A stretch of 14,990 nt of DNA from Acholeplasmataceae bacterium (GTDB lineage Bacteria; Bacillota; Negativicutes; Acidaminococcales; Acidaminococcaceae). The notes under the pieces are model-generated. The model was not told the DNA's origin. It searched no databases and was given only the letters and a program-made list of their open reading frames with translations. The position numbers and the translations under genes are program-made. Position 1 is the first letter of the stretch. The number at the start of each line of letters is the position of its first letter. Shown one piece after another: positions 14,231-14,990 of this stretch. Location of the stretch: positions 1-14,990 of the forward strand of contig JAAYIB010000022.1 of assembly GCA_012744295.1 (NCBI GenBank), read 5' to 3'.

Positions 14231-14990
14231 TTAGTAAACAGGAATGTTATTTCTGAACATTTCCGCGACGATGTTCTCCATGGAATACATACCGGCAGGC
14301 TGACCGAGAATAGACTTGACGGCAAAAATCGCGCCCTGCCCGAAGGCCGCACGGCTGATGCTTTCATGCGAGAGCCTGATTGTCTGGTTAGGCAAGCCGA
14401 AGATAATCTCGTGCCTTCCGACAATGCCGCCGACGCGAATCGAGTTGATGTGTTTTTCAGGAGTCAGGTCAAGGGCACCCGCAATCTTTTTCGCCGTACC
14501 CGATATTTCTTCCTTGGCCTTGAAGTGTTCTTCTACAATTTCAATGTCTGCGTGCGGAACAATCTTCTGGATTATTTGCGCGGCTACCATCAAAACATTG
14601 ATGCCGAGCGTTATGTTCGGCGAGTACAGAACAGGCGAAGACTTTGACAACTGCTGCAGAACCTCTATTTGTTCGGGCTCGTAATTGGAAATCGCCGTAA
14701 CGATGGGCACTCCTGCCCGCACAAGCTTCTCATACAAGGCAGCGCCCCTTGAGTTTGAGAAGTCAACCAAGGCATCGACAGGATGGTTTTCGGCAAAATC
14801 CCCGTTAATTTCATCTATGGCCACGAGCCTGCCAAGATCGAATTCATAGCCAAGCTGACGGCTGGCATAAACGTTATGGTCGGATCCCGTTCGGCGGATG
14901 ACCCATTCAAGCGAGAACAGCTCTTCCTTCAAAAACTCATCAGCGACGAGCTTGCCTGCCTTGCCGAAGCCTATCAGGCCTATTCTTACC
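14231..14990 (-). CDS. dapB: DapB-like dihydrodipicolinate reductase (5' end at window edge)
   Basis: The readable frame gives 253 residues, beginning VRIGLIGFGKAGK, an N-terminal Rossmann glycine motif for NAD(P)H. The first codon is probably just outside the window; the leftover G at 14990 would fit ATG. The family reduces dihydrodipicolinate in lysine and diaminopimelate synthesis. SPNITLGINVL and RVGGIVGRHEIIFG match DapB C-terminal domain segments. The active-site motif differs from E. coli: it reads EEHFKAKEEISGTA where EAHH..K.DAPSGTA is typical, so the first His and the Lys remain, the second His is Phe, and DAP is shortened to about EI. It may be a lineage-specific DapB or a paralog. 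No terminator is seen before the trp promoter. Confidence 0.85.
   Translation of the reverse strand, partial: VRIGLIGFGKAGKLVADEFLKEELFSLEWVIRRTGSDHNVYASRQLGYEFDLGRLVAIDEINGDFAENHPVDALVDFSNSRGAALYEKLVRAGVPIVTAISNYEPEQIEVLQQLSKSSPVLYSPNITLGINVLMVAAQIIQKIVPHADIEIVEEHFKAKEEISGTAKKIAGALDLTPEKHINSIRVGGIVGRHEIIFGLPNQTIRLSHESISRAAFGQGAIFAVKSILGQPAGMYSMENIVAEMFRNNIPVY

Overview
The window looks like a stretch of chromosome from an anaerobic Bacillota (Firmicutes) species, plausibly Negativicutes or Clostridia. The main clues are a hybrid-cluster protein with a ferredoxin partner and a CRP/FNR regulator, a T-box-controlled seven-gene trp operon with unfused genes, and consensus -35/-10 promoters. The lineage is an inference; no rRNA or other marker gene is present. 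No mobile-element genes, complete tRNAs or CRISPR repeats were seen.

Region 1 (1-3176, minus strand) is visibly AT-rich compared with everything to its right. It carries a two-gene operon: a NUDIX/MutT-type pyrophosphohydrolase and, one base after its stop, a very large protein with an N-terminal HKD (phospholipase-D-type) nuclease domain, a superfamily 2 helicase core and a DUF3427-like C-terminus cut by the window edge. It resembles a defence or restriction module gained by transfer.

Region 2 (about 3177-4093) holds no convincing protein gene. From about 3791 down to 3233 on the minus strand, a promoter with a perfect TATAAT, several compensated stems and a strong intrinsic terminator outline an unassigned structured RNA of roughly 550 nt. 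This is the best candidate for something undescribed. The rest of the gap has small inverted repeats only.

Region 3 (4094-7280) is a nitrosative-stress module: hcp and an iron-sulfur protein gene on the minus strand, and a divergent CRP/FNR-family regulator on the plus strand. The shared intergenic region has overlapping dyads placed where an activator would sit for the hcp operon and a repressor for the regulator's own promoter.

Region 4 (7280-14197, minus strand) is the complete operon trpE-G-D-C-F-B-A. It is read from a consensus promoter through a T-box leader with a UGG (Trp) specifier and an intrinsic terminator, and ends at an 18-bp perfect-stem terminator shared with the convergent regulator gene. 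A second long hairpin with a U-rich tail lies between the T-box terminator and trpE. Junctions are overlapping or tightly spaced, as in a translationally coupled operon.

Region 5 (14231-14990, minus strand) is the greater part of a DapB-like dihydrodipicolinate reductase gene with a divergent active-site motif.
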